Source of the DNA: Strigamia acuminata
Taxonomy: Eukaryota; Arthropoda; Chilopoda; Geophilomorpha; Linotaeniidae
Assembly (NCBI GenBank): GCA_949358305.1
Contig: OX442321.1
Location: 10,007,605-10,071,604, forward strand
DNA length: 64,000 nucleotides
Direction of reading: 5' to 3'
Of the stretch, positions 12,412 to 26,036 are shown one piece after another. The translations under genes and the position numbers were made by a program. Under the pieces are notes generated by a model, which saw only the letters and a program-made list of their open reading frames with translations, was not told the DNA's origin and made no database searches. Positions within the stretch are counted from its first letter, which is position 1. The number at the start of each line of letters is the position of its first letter.

Positions 12412-14923
12412 GTTCAGCTCGAGACCCGATCAACTTGTACTTCCAATAAAAAAAAGAAGAAAATTTCAGTCGATTTCCTAATGTCTCATTATTCAAAGTT
12501 GGCAAAATCGTCATCACGTGCGAGTTGATGGGAATATGGGATGCAGCATCAGCGGGGGGGCGCAGAGCTAATTCGAGCTAATTGGTTTCCTCGCCCAATG
12601 CAAGCTATTCGTGGGTCAACAGGGGGATAGGATGTTTTAAATTAATTTATAAACCCAAACCATGAGTGAAAAGCGAACACAAGGGGAGGGAAAACTCATC
12701 AACACGATGAGATAAAAGGATGCGAGTTTATTAGTTTTCTCCTCCCCGTCATTGTAACCCTTGCACAAATGTATCAACACATCCCGCCCGCTCATCAACA
12801 ACCCAATTGACAAAAGCTGGGCGAGCTACTTCCATCAGTCACCATAGCAACCGAGATGAAACGACCCAATCCAAATGCGGTGTTTATTTTTACGCGGAGA
12901 GCAATGTGTGCTGCCAGAACCGAGAACACATCTGCGAGATTAGAAAGGAATCTGCTGCACCCTGGTGATAAAAATCGAAAGCCCGTTAGCCGCCATCCAG
13001 TAGCAGAAACAAGAACTTAAAACGTGACTAAATGATTCGATCCATTCAAATCGTCTATTGATTTTGATAATTGTCTTTATTCTCTGTAATAAATAGTCTT
13101 GATTAACCCATACATGGACATAAAAGAGGCCAATCAAAGTCACTTGAATTGAGGCAGCAAAAGAGTATTTGTCTAGTCTGAATAAAAGAAGAAGAAAAAA
13201 AGATAGAAAAAAAAAGTGAGATGAACAAACGACAAGAGTCAATGGTTTGTTGATTTAGATTAACACGGGGTTCCCTTCAGGATGTCGCCTTCGTCAGCGT
13301 CCACATTTTGATAAAAGATGATAAATGAGATCATTAGGAAAGGTTTCATTGTGGCTACCGCACAAAAGACTTCATTGTGACTCTGCACTGGAATTTAACC
13401 GTTGCCCATTCACAAATGACGTCACATGCAATTGGGGCCGTGGGATGATAACACATCTGTTTTGCCAGGAGGAGCAATCATCGTTTGAGATACACTATAG
13501 AATGTTACGAGGGGTCTAATAAAAGTTATAAAACCATCACGCAAGAACGACGAATCGTCAAGCCACAACGATTGGGAATACAATCACAAAACCACCTGCT
13601 GGACATTTTTCTACCTCTTTTCTTTTTTTTTTCTTTTCTCTTTTAATGTCTCGAGTAATTGCTGTCTATTGGTGTTTGTTGTACACACATTAAACAAAAT
13701 GTTTTATTGCTCCTTCGTATTCTGATAGATACAGGTGACACGTTTATACAGGTCATCAAAATACCTTTACACGCACCTGGCTGCATTCCAACACCTTGGA
13801 TATAAAATCGTAAATATTTTCTTTTCGAATTAAATTTTTAAAAAAATAAATAAAAATAAAAATATAAAAAACGAAAAGATATTGTATAGTTTTAAATTAC
13901 TATGTAAATTAATTAATTATATAAGGCTATTCCCAGCGCAGTATATTAAATGTGAAATAATGTCAAGGTTTAAATTTAAAATAAAAAAAAGAAATTAAAG
14001 TATATATATATCGGAAAAGAAAAGAAAAGAAAAAAATAAGAGAGAAAATAAATATATGAATAGAGATAAACACCCAGAATAAAGATGAGTTTTGTCCTAG
14101 TCCTCGTTGGTTGATTACTGTGATTGATAAACCTCAATTGAATGAATGACAAGTTGAAAAAAATGATAATAATCCCACTAAGTTGGGGCACGAATTGCAT
14201 TAGGGGTGCAATCTATTGTCAAATGTTTCGAGAAAAAAAATATATAAAAGAAATCATTTCGAAGAATTATTAACGTGTAATCAGTCGATGGACTAAGAAC
14301 AGTATTAATAATTTTAAAATACAGACGAGGAAGAAGAAAAAAAAATAAAAACGTGCCTATTAAAATGATTATATTTTAGCAAATATTGCTAGGAAACAGA
14401 TAAGTATAATGAATAGAAATAATTACTTAGACAGAGAACAAATTGAAAAGAAGAAAAAAATCAATTTTGAAGAAATCATTTTGTAAACATATTTATTGCA
14501 ATTGAAGGGTTGCTGTGGAAAGAGCGACCGCTAAGAAACTGTTTAATGAAAACAATGTTCAAAATAAGCCCCAATTGATATAATTTACAAGAAAATAGAT
14601 GGAAAAATAAACGACCATTTCGTCCAATTTAGCATTACAACTTCTCCAATGAGGAAAGCTGAAAACAAAGACGTAGCATCCAACCAGAAAACAAAAGAGG
14701 AAGAGCCAATTGCGATTCGTTCGTGCAATTCGATCGCATTTTACTTCACAGATCAAACTCGCGCGTAAAATAACAATTTCTGCACGAAAAACCAAAACCC
14801 AATATGGCCAATAACGATTTATTGCCCGCGTTTCTTGACCATCATCAACGCGCACATTTTGTCTCGACCCGTCTCATCTCATCCCTGGACCTTGCCATTG
14901 CTATTATCCCGCTCCGCCTACAG

Positions 14924-15131
14924 TGACGTAAGCAACGATGATTGACAAGCATAGTTTCTCATTTCTACTCGAAGAACAAGTTCGAGAATCCGCCTCTGGC
15001 TGGCGCTGGCAACTCAAAATCCGACACACACCCGCAAGCTCCGACACGAGCAGTCTGGCGAGAATTGCAGAGGAAGCGATGAAGTTGCGGACGCAGACGC
15101 GTTGCACATGCCATTTGACTCACGTGACGTG
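14924..15131 (+). promoter_or_regulatory. Proximal 5' region of the first SoxB gene: CRE, AP-1 and E-box words
   Basis: TGACGTAA occurs at 14924-14931, TGACTCA at 15116-15122 and an overlapping CACGTG at 15121-15126 inside TCACGTGACGTG (15120-15131), within 285 bp of the start codon. No TATA box is visible between here and the ATG. The word matches are certain; their use is inferred. Confidence 0.4.
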
Positions 15132-15204
15132 AGATTAGACGACAGAGAGCGAAAAACCGAGAGAAGGGAGGGTTGACTTAACCCTTTGAGTCGATTGAAC
15201 AAGC

Positions 15205-15960
15205 ATGACCAAACCTGCGGAGCACGTGAAACGTCCTATGAACGCATTCATGGTCTGGTCTCGGCTGCAGCGAAAGAAAATTGCGCAGGAGAATCCCAAG
15301 ATGCACAACTCGGAGATCAGCAAACGACTCGGATCAGAGTGGAAATTGCTGACGGAATCCGAGAAACGACCCTTCATCGACGAAGCCAAACGACTGAGGG
15401 CGCAGCACATGAGGGACCATCCGGACTACAAGTACCGGCCGAGGAGGAAGCCCAAGACATTGCAAAAGCACCACAATTCGTCGAGCTACGCCTTCCCGCT
15501 CTCCTACATTCCTGCAGGTGTCTTCAACTCGTTCGCCTCGTTCCATCATCACCCTCACGGTCCCGCCCCGCATCCCTGCCTGCCTTTCCACCACCCCCTC
15601 CCCCCGACGATCCCCACACACATTTCTTCCTCCCCTTCCCCGCCCACGCGAACCCCGTTCGAAGTGGACTCTCTTAAAACACCCGCACACATCTCACGGT
15701 CGCCACCTCTGTCGGCGTCCGCTGTCGTGACCAGTGGTTACTACGATGCCATATCCAAATACATGACGCCGTCTTCGGTAGCGTCCAATGATTTCACCAA
15801 CACCTGTCCGGGCTCAGCGTCGCCAGGCTACGGTTTCGTTCCGGCTAAACCCACGCCCATTACAGCTACCGCAGCCGCTTACTGCGGATGCGCACCCACT
15901 TATTTACCGACGGAAATTCGACGACCACTCTCGGTAATGCAAACACTTTTTCAAATATAA
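15205..15960 (+). CDS. SoxB group transcription factor 1 (intronless)
   Basis: HMG-box DNA-binding regulator of the SoxB group, which acts in neural and early embryonic patterning. A single exon of 251 residues starts with ATG at 15205. The HMG box spans about residues 7-86 with [40 protein letters not shown] and [11 protein letters not shown], all diagnostic of SoxB. After the box come [10 protein letters not shown], a weak version of the SoxB2 post-box motif, then a long Pro/His/Ser-rich region, then AYCGCAP and EIRRPLSVM. The end RRPLSV matches the end of the Sox gene at 26037, so I take the open frame to the TAA at 15958-15960. A GTAATG at 15934 could instead be a donor, replacing the last eight residues. 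Orthology within SoxB2/Dichaete is not settled. Confidence 0.92.
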   Translation: MTKPAEHVKRPMNAFMVWSRLQRKKIAQENPKMHNSEISKRLGSEWKLLTESEKRPFIDEAKRLRAQHMRDHPDYKYRPRRKPKTLQKHHNSSSYAFPLSYIPAGVFNSFASFHHHPHGPAPHPCLPFHHPLPPTIPTHISSSPSPPTRTPFEVDSLKTPAHISRSPPLSASAVVTSGYYDAISKYMTPSSVASNDFTNTCPGSASPGYGFVPAKPTPITATAAAYCGCAPTYLPTEIRRPLSVMQTLFQI

Positions 15961-16142
15961 TTAAATTCAATAATAGAGTGTTTACACTTCAAGTTACTTT
16001 AAGTAATTATTAAAGTAATTAAATTAAGCAATCGGAATAAATACAAGTAGATGAGTAAATTAAATGTTTAGGGTCATTTTGGGTATTGTGTGTATAATTA
16101 GGGTGTCGGGGTGTCGGAGGTGTAAACTGTAAATCTTGAATT

Positions 16143-16162
16143 GTCGACATTCGAATGTCGAC
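16143..16162. repeat. Perfect 20-nt palindrome 3' of the first SoxB gene
   Basis: Left arm GTCGACATTC is directly followed by its reverse complement GAATGTCGAC with no spacer. It lies about 180 nt after the stop codon, in the 3' UTR or just beyond it. Confidence 0.9.
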
Positions 16163-18379
16163 TTAGAAAAGCCAAATGCATCGATCCGTGACTAGTGAGA
16201 GGAAGGGACTCTGCGAAAAGACCCTCTCTCGTTCATAAAGAGCCGACACTCTCCTTCACTGGTTGCCTGAGTGATCGCTACAGAAGGACACAAAACCACC
16301 AGCGCCCTCGTCCATTCAGAGCGCACAACGGATTAAAAGAGGAGAAAGAAAGAGAAAGGGAAAAAAGAAAAATTTGAAAAGAAAGGAGAGAAAGAGCGAG
16401 AGGCCCATTGCACATCGGGCACTTGTGTCGCCATTGTGCCGTTTGTTTGGTCCGAAAAGAAAAACGAGCGACCACCCTCTCATCTATCAAGACCGGGTCC
16501 TAGTTCGGCATTCACGACACGAACAATGCGATAATTCCTATGCCTTTTCACCACCGAGCTAGTGATACGATGCACCCGCGCAGAGCACGAGCACTAAAAA
16601 AATCCCTCCTTTGTAACATAGTTTAGTCAACAACCAAACACAATTCCTCTACAATTTCTCTATCTTTCTTTCTCCTACAACCCTCGTATTTGCATTTTGC
16701 TGAGGCGTTAGAAAACGCGCGCTTCGCAACATTCGCATCTCCCGCAGTCTCTTCGCACTCAGCTGCAATTTTAGAAAAAGAAAATCCATTTCAATACAAA
16801 TGTTTAAAACGTATTTTTCTAATTCCACGGGCACTGCGTTCGTCGTTCTTGTTTACAATTTCACGAATCTGCGGACCCAAAAACGAACTTTCCGCTCAGT
16901 CGCGCATTGGCTATTTACCAATGGATCTTTGGAGCTTATCAACCGTGGCGAAAACACATCGGAGGATACAAACACCAACAGCTATAGAGCATCCCTTTTG
17001 ACCATCTCATAGCTCACGGACCCAAACACGAATTACTTGTATACCTCGTGTGTCCCCCTCCGCCTTTGTACTTGCAACAGGTGGGTGTTAAGGCTGTAGG
17101 GGGAAAAATGTCTTCCAATGTCACCGACACCATGCAGAGCCGATCATTGCGCACGGATGCTGTACGGGCCGTGTCCCCCTCCATTCGAAAAGCGTGGGAA
17201 AAAATTATCGTCCAAATAACGTCCAAATAGTTTAGCACGCGAATTATCGCAACACATTCATTTTAGACACATTTTTCTAAAGCTTTGTGGCGCTGAGAAA
17301 GAAAAAAAAAACGGAGAGGTTTATTGTGCCGAAGTTTAATGCACGTTTTAAAGTGAGGTAAATAGCGTATCCGTCAAATGACAGGTGCGGATCTGACTAG
17401 AGTTTTGGCATTTGACATAAAATAATCCAGTTTGGTATTCAGTATATCTTGTCAAACAAGGCTGGCGTTTTGAAAGCGTGTGGAGAGAGAGAAAAAAAAT
17501 TCACACGGCTGCCACATAATCTAATCGACTAACGGGTGAAAAGAAGTTGGATGAGTGTGAAAAGTAAAGGCAGGGGAGGGATTGAAGGGGGCAAGAGGAG
17601 GGTTCGCTTAACGTTTCAAGCGCAACCAATGGTGTCACCTTGGTCATTCAATCAGATTGAGTGGGCCATTCACGCGGCCCCAAATGCCAATACACAGCAA
17701 ACAGCAAGCGAGCGCATTCATCCATCTTCCTCCGTGTATAAAGGTTCCTTTTAACCCCTTAGTGCCACTAAATTGTATATATTTTTTTTTTAAATTTGAG
17801 AGGGAAAAAAAATATTCATTTTCTGTGTATTTTGCAGTTGTATCTTCAATTTTGATGCACGTAGAGAACGAAGAGACACGTATGAAGTAAATCAAAATAA
17901 GTTTAAGGGGGAAAAAAAGTATGAAAAATAAATAATAATAAAAAAGTGCTACGAATTACCAACAAGCCCGAGGGGTATTTTCGCAGCTTGAGTCACAAGG
18001 TGTGAAGGGGAACTGGACTGACAAGATAAAACGGAAGATGATGGGCTAAGAATTCACACCTGCACAGTGGCAGCCCCCACACCTGAGTACGGATTACATG
18101 CAGATGGAACAAATGATAACAGGTGTCTCGCAGATATCACGTGTCAGAAGATCATTTCGCCCAATTTCTGAACAACTAACTCCCTCCAGAATTTACAAAA
18201 AAAAAAAATTATGTTGCCAGTTAACCGGCGACAAATTGTATGTGCGTGCTGGTTTTAATAATGCAACTCACTTCTTTGCATTAATCTTCGATTCAACATT
18301 TTTTGAATTATAAAATTAAAATTTAAAAAAAAATGGTATATATAAGGACACTGCTAGGATATACGTGACTGACGATTTA

Positions 18380-18404
18380 GTTGTTGTTGTTGTTGTTGTT
18401 GTTG
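18380..18404. repeat. (TTG)8 microsatellite
   Basis: About eight uninterrupted TTG units in the Sox spacer. Confidence 0.9.
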
Positions 18405-20248
18405 TGTACAAAAAAGGAGTTGGACGATTAAAAGATATAAAAAAAAAACAAAAAAAAAAGATTGTTTTTTCAATTTGTGTTCTCCGAATAATGTAATTTG
18501 TAATTTTTGTTTTTGTTTTTCTGTTTAATTTTCTCTGTTTTTTGGTTTTTGCAAATGTTTATTAAAAATATTTACGTCTGAATATTGTCGTTTTTTTAAA
18601 ATAAACTTGTGCGATTTTAATTTTCTCCACATTTGTGTTCGTTGTCCAGATGAGGTAGGTAGGTGTAGACGAAAAGCTTGACCACGGGAGGGGAAACGAG
18701 TTGTGGTGAGCACCACCGACGATTATTAGCAAATATAAATGGCGCACAGGTCAGAGGGGGTCAATTCTTCACACAGTTCACTGTGCGAATCGACAAATAC
18801 CAGTCCGCTTGATGCCAGAGGTAAACCCCCTTGTGAGTCCCTACAGACTTCCCAGTGTGAACTGCCCATTCTTCCTGTAACCTGAGGGGGTGGCCAACTT
18901 CTTTTGTGTTAAAGAATGTGCCAAGACATCCTTATAGGCAAATTTGACTTTGTATTTTAATACGTCTTTTGATAAAAACAATCAACAAAGCCTTTTATTT
19001 GTACACACATATATTAATATTAACCCATCAAAGCACGTTATTTGGCTCATGATGTACCGTATGTTATTAAAGTGGCAATTTAATTTATTAATTGATTCAA
19101 ATGGTGAAAACTCGGCAAAACGCCGCCGTATATCTTTTTTCATTTCATTCTCAAACGTATCGCTCTAAACCGTGCGGTTTAATCATCAACACGAGCTAAT
19201 TAAAACAAATGCGTGCAATTGCCATGATATGGAGAGATGGGGTGTTGGGGTTACCACCCAGCCAATAGAGTAGCCCTCATAATTCAAGCTAAAGCTGTGC
19301 GCAAACGCAATAGAATATGGTTAAGGGGCGGATTTAGGGGCATCACACACCAATTAAAAGGAGTCAGTGATGAGGAAAGATGAGGCAAAACGCTTATGAA
19401 AACAGAGCCGCATAAATGAAGGGGTTGAACAGACAACTTAATCTTCTTTTCTGTCATCATAATGGATGAGTCCAGCTGAGTTACTTCATTTTCTCATCGA
19501 GTAAATTGCGTCGAATCAAGATAAAGAGAAATATTAAAAAAACTGTATATGTATTTTTTTTTTTTTTAATTTTTTAATTTTCAGTCTCAAGCCTGCCATC
19601 TTATGATTAATCATGAATACAGGAAGATGAGAAGAGGAGAAGAAAAGGAAGGGTGGTAAAAGAACCGGAAAGGAGACTTTTATTCCACCCTGAGGGTGTA
19701 CGTTAATGTCGTCGCACACTGCACATCGAGTTTCAATTATTTTTATTTTAAGAAATTTTCTTATAGGGAAAAAATAAAAAAAATGAAAACACTTTTATTC
19801 ATGTCGGTATCTTTCAAGACGAGGCTTAATTAAAGAAATGTCTAATGACATTAAGGCAAAGAATAAAAGAGTTTTGGATGAAGTAGGGAGGGTGGGTTAT
19901 GAGAGGGGTATGTTATTAATACAGAGAAGCTGGAAACCAAAACAGAGACAGTGAAGGGGGATGGGACGAGTTGGGAAGAAGAAAAAAAAGTTTTCATTAA
20001 CGTCAGTGTATTATTTATGACAAGTCGTACACACGCATTAAACAACATGTGAAAAAAGATTAAGGATGAAAAAAGTGAGTGCAAAAAGTACAAACAAAAG
20101 AACCAACAGAGTCGACTAGAAACATAAAAGGACGAAGGACGAAATTATATACCCGAAAGGTCAAGACTAGTCAAAAGAAATTAAATTAAATTGAGATAAA
20201 TAAAAAAAAAAAAAAAATCATGTGACAAGTTAATTTCCACTCACTTCA

Positions 20249-20283
20249 CAATTCGCAATTCGCAATTCGCAATTCGCAATTCG
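20249..20283. repeat. Heptamer tandem repeat (CAATTCG)5
   Basis: Five perfect head-to-tail copies of CAATTCG. Confidence 0.95.
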
Positions 20284-20971
20284 GATTAAGGTGATTTAAT
20301 TTCTTGTCGGCTAATTAGAAATGCTCGTTTTTTGAGTGTTGGTAATTTGAGGAGTGAAGTTTTCAAGTAAAATCTTTAGCTCGCACCAAGTAAAAATGAT
20401 TTACGGGTGTGTGCTAGGCACTTAGATTACAAGCGCTTTTCTTTCGCTTGGACGGGGGCATTCTTCCGTTTCACTTCTTCACACAATCCCCATTAACAGA
20501 CGTGTTGGTATTTGTCATTATGATTAGAGCAAAAGCCATCGGGCGGCACTAACCGCTATTAACTTCTTCGGTAGCCGAGCGAGGGCGCTTAATGCCTTCC
20601 ATTACAACACGCCCTCTATCTATGACGAACGGCTTATTAATTGCCCACAACGAACCCCGTTATTAGCAACTATCAATTAAAAATCACCGTAAATGCGTGC
20701 TCGCCGTAACGAGGGTCACCTACACACGTCTATATTCATTCCGATGCAAAATGGGGAGAAAATAGGTCGTTTTTTGTTCCGTTTCGCCATTAAAACTCAC
20801 CAATTGACATTTATTTCTTCCAGAATAAATAAAAATTTAAAAGAAAAGAAAAAAAGAAGAAAAAAAAATTAGAAAAGATATTGTAAAGTCGTCATTGATT
20901 TTGCATCTGGAGAGTCTCAAAACTGCGTCTGGTGGTGCGTATTCGGGTTATCGTCCGCCATTCTTAACGCG

Positions 20972-20991
20972 ATGCAAATGAGTCTCATTTG
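20972..20991. promoter_or_regulatory. POU octamer beside a 17-nt palindrome
   Basis: ATGCAAAT at 20972-20979 overlaps an inverted repeat with arms CAAATGAG (20975-20982) and CTCATTTG (20984-20991) around one T. The sequence is certain; regulatory use is inferred. Confidence 0.35.
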
Positions 20992-23900
20992 AATGCGTTC
21001 GCGAGAGCGTTCAAAGAAGCAAGTACGGACGCTATGCAGCCATTTGCAGTTCCCCTCAGGGTAGATCCCCTCTCTGTCCTTCCCCAAGGCAACTTGACCG
21101 TTCATTTGTCACCCAAAGAAAAGGGGAAACGGAGCGGAGCTGCGCGCCGCTATACTCCTCCTCTTGTGCACCCACCCACCGTCCCCCTCTCTCGACTTTG
21201 CCTCAGCTTCCTTCCATATTCACGTGAAACTCTTGGCAACTCGCCATCCTACGTTTTATAGCTTATTTTCAATTCAGACCTAAACAAAAAGAACATATCA
21301 GTCACGTGATAAAAGTAAAATGAGAAATAAATGAAAACGAAAATGGGCAAAACATAAACACACGACTTGTGCACTTAATCACCAAAAGAAATCAAGAGAG
21401 GGTTAAAAGAACCTTTTGTATTGTGCAAAGTGTCACCCACTGTGAAGTGTAGAATAGCGAGGGTGAACTAGTTGAACCACACCTGTGGTTGCAAACATAC
21501 GACTCGTTTTGTCATGGAATCTGCCACCACTTCACAATCCCCATTTCCCCAGTCGCGTTTTATTCTTGCTTTTAGCTCAACGGCCAATATATACATTCTG
21601 TCTAGTCGATGCGATAGATATATTTGAGTATGTTTATCGTCCTTGAAACTATATGCAGCCCACGAGGCGTAATTTTCAGTAATCTCTTCACCATCTGCTT
21701 GTTCTTTGTCTGCAAATGTCCACTCGAGGTGAGTCGAAACCGTGGTCAACACGACATCTCCCCACGTCCTCTTTGCTTCTTTTGTGCCCTTTCTTTGTTT
21801 TTCCAATTGGCCTCACCTTTTCAAACCCAGGGTCACTACAGATGGGTCTACCTGATATTACTCAAAGGAGGTAGGAGGAGTTCCTTTGCCGACATCAAAT
21901 TTGTTTGGTCTATTTTCGGATCGCGACCCGAATTAGACACCTTGTGGCCTGGATTAGCCTTAATTTGCTCGCAAAACGACCAGCTTTGCACAGGTAGTAA
22001 AACAAAGTAAAACGAGGAAATGGAACTCAACCTACTTGTTTTTAACCACACAAAGAAATCAAATGTTATATAAAGATAAAACAAAGTATTTATTATTTTA
22101 AAAATTAATTATTTTTTTTTAAAAAAAAGATTTTAGAAAAAAAAAATAACAACAACAAGGTTAACCAAACGTAAGCACGACTGCACGACATCAATCAAAA
22201 TGAAACATTAAATTTATGACTCCAACAGACCATGCCTCGGGGCCAACTATACCACAGGCTCCACCTCCCGCACTCCTCCCACGTTGAGATGAGTGATGAA
22301 CCTATTTCCCCCTCCCCTCATGCCCAGCCCGCTCGCTCGCTCCGCTTCCATTGCCGGTACTCAGCCGCCGTGCAGTCTGCGAGAGGCGCAGCGCATATCA
22401 CTTTGTAGAGACGAGACGTTTACAAATTAATCAGCTGCTGAGTAGGAATAAATTTTAACGACGCATCACACTTCAATCATTTGTTTATTTATGTAGGTGC
22501 AGCATCCAAGTTGAGTTGACGAGAGCGAGAGCGAGAGAGCGAGAGAGACACAGACAAAATTGAATCTCGACAAAGTGGACCCGCGAGACAAGAAGGGACA
22601 ATGTTTCACACTTAGGCGAGATGAGACTCTTTCATAATAAATATGGCAGGGGCAGCGCAATCACTTATTAGAACACGGATCTCGCATACTAAACCGGGCG
22701 CGAGCGAGTCAATTCGCTAAATGAAAGCGAGTTGGGCGCAAACTTTGCGACTTTGCGAGCAAAGTTTTAGTCTCTCTCTCGTCTCTCTCTCTCTCTCTTT
22801 ATCATCTTTTATGAAAATGTTTACGGTGCTGCATGGCTGAAGCTTATGGCGAGCCAAAGGCGTGTGTCCTCGGTGCCATGGAGCGGTGACGGAGTGAAGA
22901 GGGCGCCATTGTAGATGACACCGAGGGGGCATTTATTATAAAGCAAAGCACCCCCTGGTTCCAAAAGCTCAAAGCGAGCATAAGAGAAGGGGGGTGGGGG
23001 ACAAAAGAAGCCCTCAGAATAAATAAATTGGCCACCAATACGTGTTTGTAATCTGTCCCCATACAGGCCAACCGACAGAAAGAAGAAAAAAAGGGACGCA
23101 GGATTCAGGAACAGCAGCGCCTCTAGCGGCCTTTATTCTCTCTCCTTCGTATTCAAACGTGTACAATGGGGTAGCAGAGGCAACCTGCTGGAAGGACGGG
23201 GGAGGGGGTGAATGGCAAAAACCCGCAACCCAATGGGAAATGGATGGAGTCACTCACTATACTCTGATTCTTTGCTCTTGTGTGCGGGTTGCTGCTGCCT
23301 TGTCCGTCTCTTTGGTGTCACTACAATAGGGGCACAAAAGACGGCTTGAGAGTGCGAAAATCCACTGCACTAGCTAAAGAAGGGAAGGGGATTGCAAATG
23401 AAACCATAGCAACTTGTAACATATGGCTAAAAATTTATCTTCTCCTCTATTTATACTTGTAGTCATTCATTAGCTCATTCAAAAGTGATCGTGAGTGCGA
23501 GAACTGTCCAATACACAAAACAAAACATTTTTAAAAGTTTTCAATATTGAAAATAAACTCAATTCAACTTGTTTACATTTTTTAAATTTTGCATTTAGTC
23601 TGGTTTAAAAAATATAAACAAGTTTAAATGGAATATAATGTGACTACTTTTCAAAACTTAGAAAAGAATGAAATTTTGAGAAATTATAAATACTTCATTG
23701 CAAACGTTTCATTTTGACCGTGAATTTTCTGAGATTTGATTTAAAAGAGAGATTTTATACAAAATATTCGTCTACCCTAGACATCATGTTGGCAAGAAAT
23801 AAGGTGCATAAACAAGATTCTTCATTGTTAATAAATACTGCACAAACACGCTCACGGATTAGGGGAGCGAAACACATTTGAAACTTCACAAAAACCAAAT

Positions 23901-25875
23901 GGTAATTTTCTTGTTTTTCTTTTAGGCCTCGCTAGAAAACATCGACAATTAAAGCAAAGAATCAATTCAGATTTCGATTAATTTTTAATCCAATTATAGA
24001 AATTACCAACACTTAATTTTAAATTTTGCTTTTTACTTAATTCAATAAAATAAAATAAAATAAAATATAAGTTATTTAAAAATATTTTGCAGATAAAATT
24101 CCAAGTTTTGAAAAAAACTACAAGCGGCTTAGCGTTTGAAAAACGAAGCTAAATAACCGAAATCCAGTTCTAATCCCAAACCTGAAATCACAGCATTTAA
24201 AAAAAAAAGACAATTGCCCTTCTCCAAATTCCAAAAGATAAACCTAAACGCCTATAGCACTTACATACAGTGCACACTACACAGGCATTCACTCACACAG
24301 CAATAACCATTTGCCACCTGAAAAGCGGCGGGTTACGGATGTGAAGTAAACTAAAGAAATAAAAAGAAGCTTCAAAAGTGGGGAGAAAAAGGTGAAATTA
24401 ACAGGTGCGTTTTAAACAAGTAAGCATCGGCAAGAAAGTCCCAAGAGAACTTAGGTGACAATTCACTCTCACATGGCTTCACGTGTATAGAAAAGCAACA
24501 GCGGCCGTGGCAGGTATATGGCCCGAGCCACAGGAGGGGGTCACTAGATAAACCCCCGCCAATCTGCAATTGTTTCACACAGGTAAGAAAAGGCGCACTC
24601 TAGGATGTCCCACCACACCTCGCAGGAGTGGGCGGATGGTCCTCGGCCAGGTGTTCGCGGCCCCGGGCTACGATTTTCTGCGCCAACGGAGTCCAGATGA
24701 GGCAAGGGGAGGGCTGGGAGGACGGCTCACGGCTGTCACCTTTTGCGCAGGTCTTTCTCGATCCAGTGCCGATCAATGGCCAAGTCGAAGCCAGTTGTGA
24801 GAGGACAATGCGCACCACATCCCGCACTGTATTTGTATGAAGACTCATCCATCGTATGTGTTTGGGCTCAGTGTGTTCCCTTTGAACTCAAACACTTGTG
24901 AATACACGGCTAATACTGCTGCTGCCTGTGACCCAAACCCATCCTCTCCTCTATCAACTCAAATACGTTTTGTCCACTCAGCCTACACCCACGATCGTAA
25001 ATTCTCTTCTAAGTTCTTCGCCTCGCTACAGGTGGCTCGAAGCAGTCAAATAAACTCGCACTTCATCATTCAAAATAGTCGAACTATTCAGAGAAAAAGG
25101 AGTAAATCAACAAAAAAATTTTTTTTTTTAATTCTGGTAAATCAATACCAATTCAACAAAACCATTCAGTTCATTCGCACTTTTGGATAAAACTATCTGT
25201 TTAATCGCTTTAATTTCAACCGAGTCTATTGTATTCGTATGAAAACGTTTGTAGTTGTGTGGTTGGGCGTATCGTACCGGTATTATTACATGTTGCAAAG
25301 ATTATTATTGGCGAGTACAATAATAGTGTAATGATGTTGCCTTATTGTTAATAAAGAAATTCTAATATGTCGACAACTAAATTTATTTAGTGTTCCTACA
25401 TATATAATTACAAAACCAAAATATTATTGGCAATTTCTAAATAAATAATTTTCGTTTTAAAAATCCACTATTTTTGTTCAATTTAAAACTATTTGTGCAA
25501 TGAAAGATTTAATAGAAAAAGAAAAAAATCTTACATCATTTTTCCAAATCGTTACATTAACGTCATTGGATGTGTAAGAAATCGCTCGTATTTTGATTAG
25601 TGTACTTGTGACAGTACACAGATTGTGTTGCCCAGGTAACAGAGTCAAGGTCGGGTTTGAAAGAAACACACACCTGACTGCGCATATCACCACACCCCGA
25701 GGGGTAATGCCGAGAAAGAATACGCGGAAGAGGGGTTGGGGAATAAAAGAATTCTTTTTCCACCCCCACTCCCCCACCATCTCCCCCCTCAACTTTTCAA
25801 AGACCAACCGGTGATACAAAGTTAAGCTGCCATGTGGTTGAAAGAGGGTCGGGCTCATTGAAATGCTCTCGTCTC

Positions 25876-25924
25876 CGATTGGCCCCAGCCTGAGTTACGT
25901 CACCCGCTCCAATTGCCACGTGTT
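25876..25924 (+). promoter_or_regulatory. Proximal promoter words of SoxB gene 2
   Basis: An inverted CCAAT word (GATTGGCC, about 25877-25884), TTACGTCA at 25895-25902 (reverse of the TGACGTAA upstream of SoxB gene 1) and CACGTG at about 25918-25923 lie within 165 bp of the start codon. The MLSS open frame at 25863 runs through them, which argues that this stretch is promoter or 5' UTR rather than coding. Confidence 0.4.
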
Positions 25925-26036
25925 CCCGCCGACAAATAGTAGAGCAGGAGCAGCGAGAACATCACAGATGCAATATCCAGCGCAACGTGCAGTCGACAGT
26001 GCAGAGCTCTGTAGACACAACTTGTTCACCTGTGAA

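Larger units (their letters stand above)
12330..15204. other. Intergenic between Rab6 and the first SoxB gene
   Basis: About 2.9 kb. After the Rab6 3' UTR it holds GC-richer stretches (about 12480-12920 and 14560-15200) separated by A/T-rich spacers (about 13800-14500). A perfect CRE palindrome TGACGTCA lies at 13417-13424. The minus-strand open frame at 14559-14855 shows no family features. I see no exon. Confidence 0.5.
15961..26036. other. 10-kb regulatory-type spacer between SoxB genes 1 and 2
   Basis: No protein-coding gene is recognisable. Mixed-composition islets (about 16200-17250, 17990-18130, 20400-20760, 20900-21260, 22200-23400, 24480-25070) alternate with A/T-rich spacers. Several islets are rich in TAAT and ATTA homeodomain-type words (for example 20500-20700). 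Alternating islets and spacers are what would be expected of enhancers flanking developmental genes, but this is inference. AATAAA at 16037 may end the first Sox transcript. The minus-strand 112-codon open frame at 21468-21806 is the most protein-like of the ORFs here but matches nothing I know. Confidence 0.5.

Noticed and set aside
21468-21806. 112-codon minus-strand open frame with protein-like composition
   Set aside because: Kept as uncertain but not called: no recognised family, no splice or poly(A) context. A tblastn against relatives would decide.
25863-26036. 58-residue N-terminal extension of SoxB gene 2
   Set aside because: It is open and starts with ATG but overlaps CCAAT, CRE and E-box words, and the [14 protein letters not shown] start matches the short N-termini of the two paralogues.
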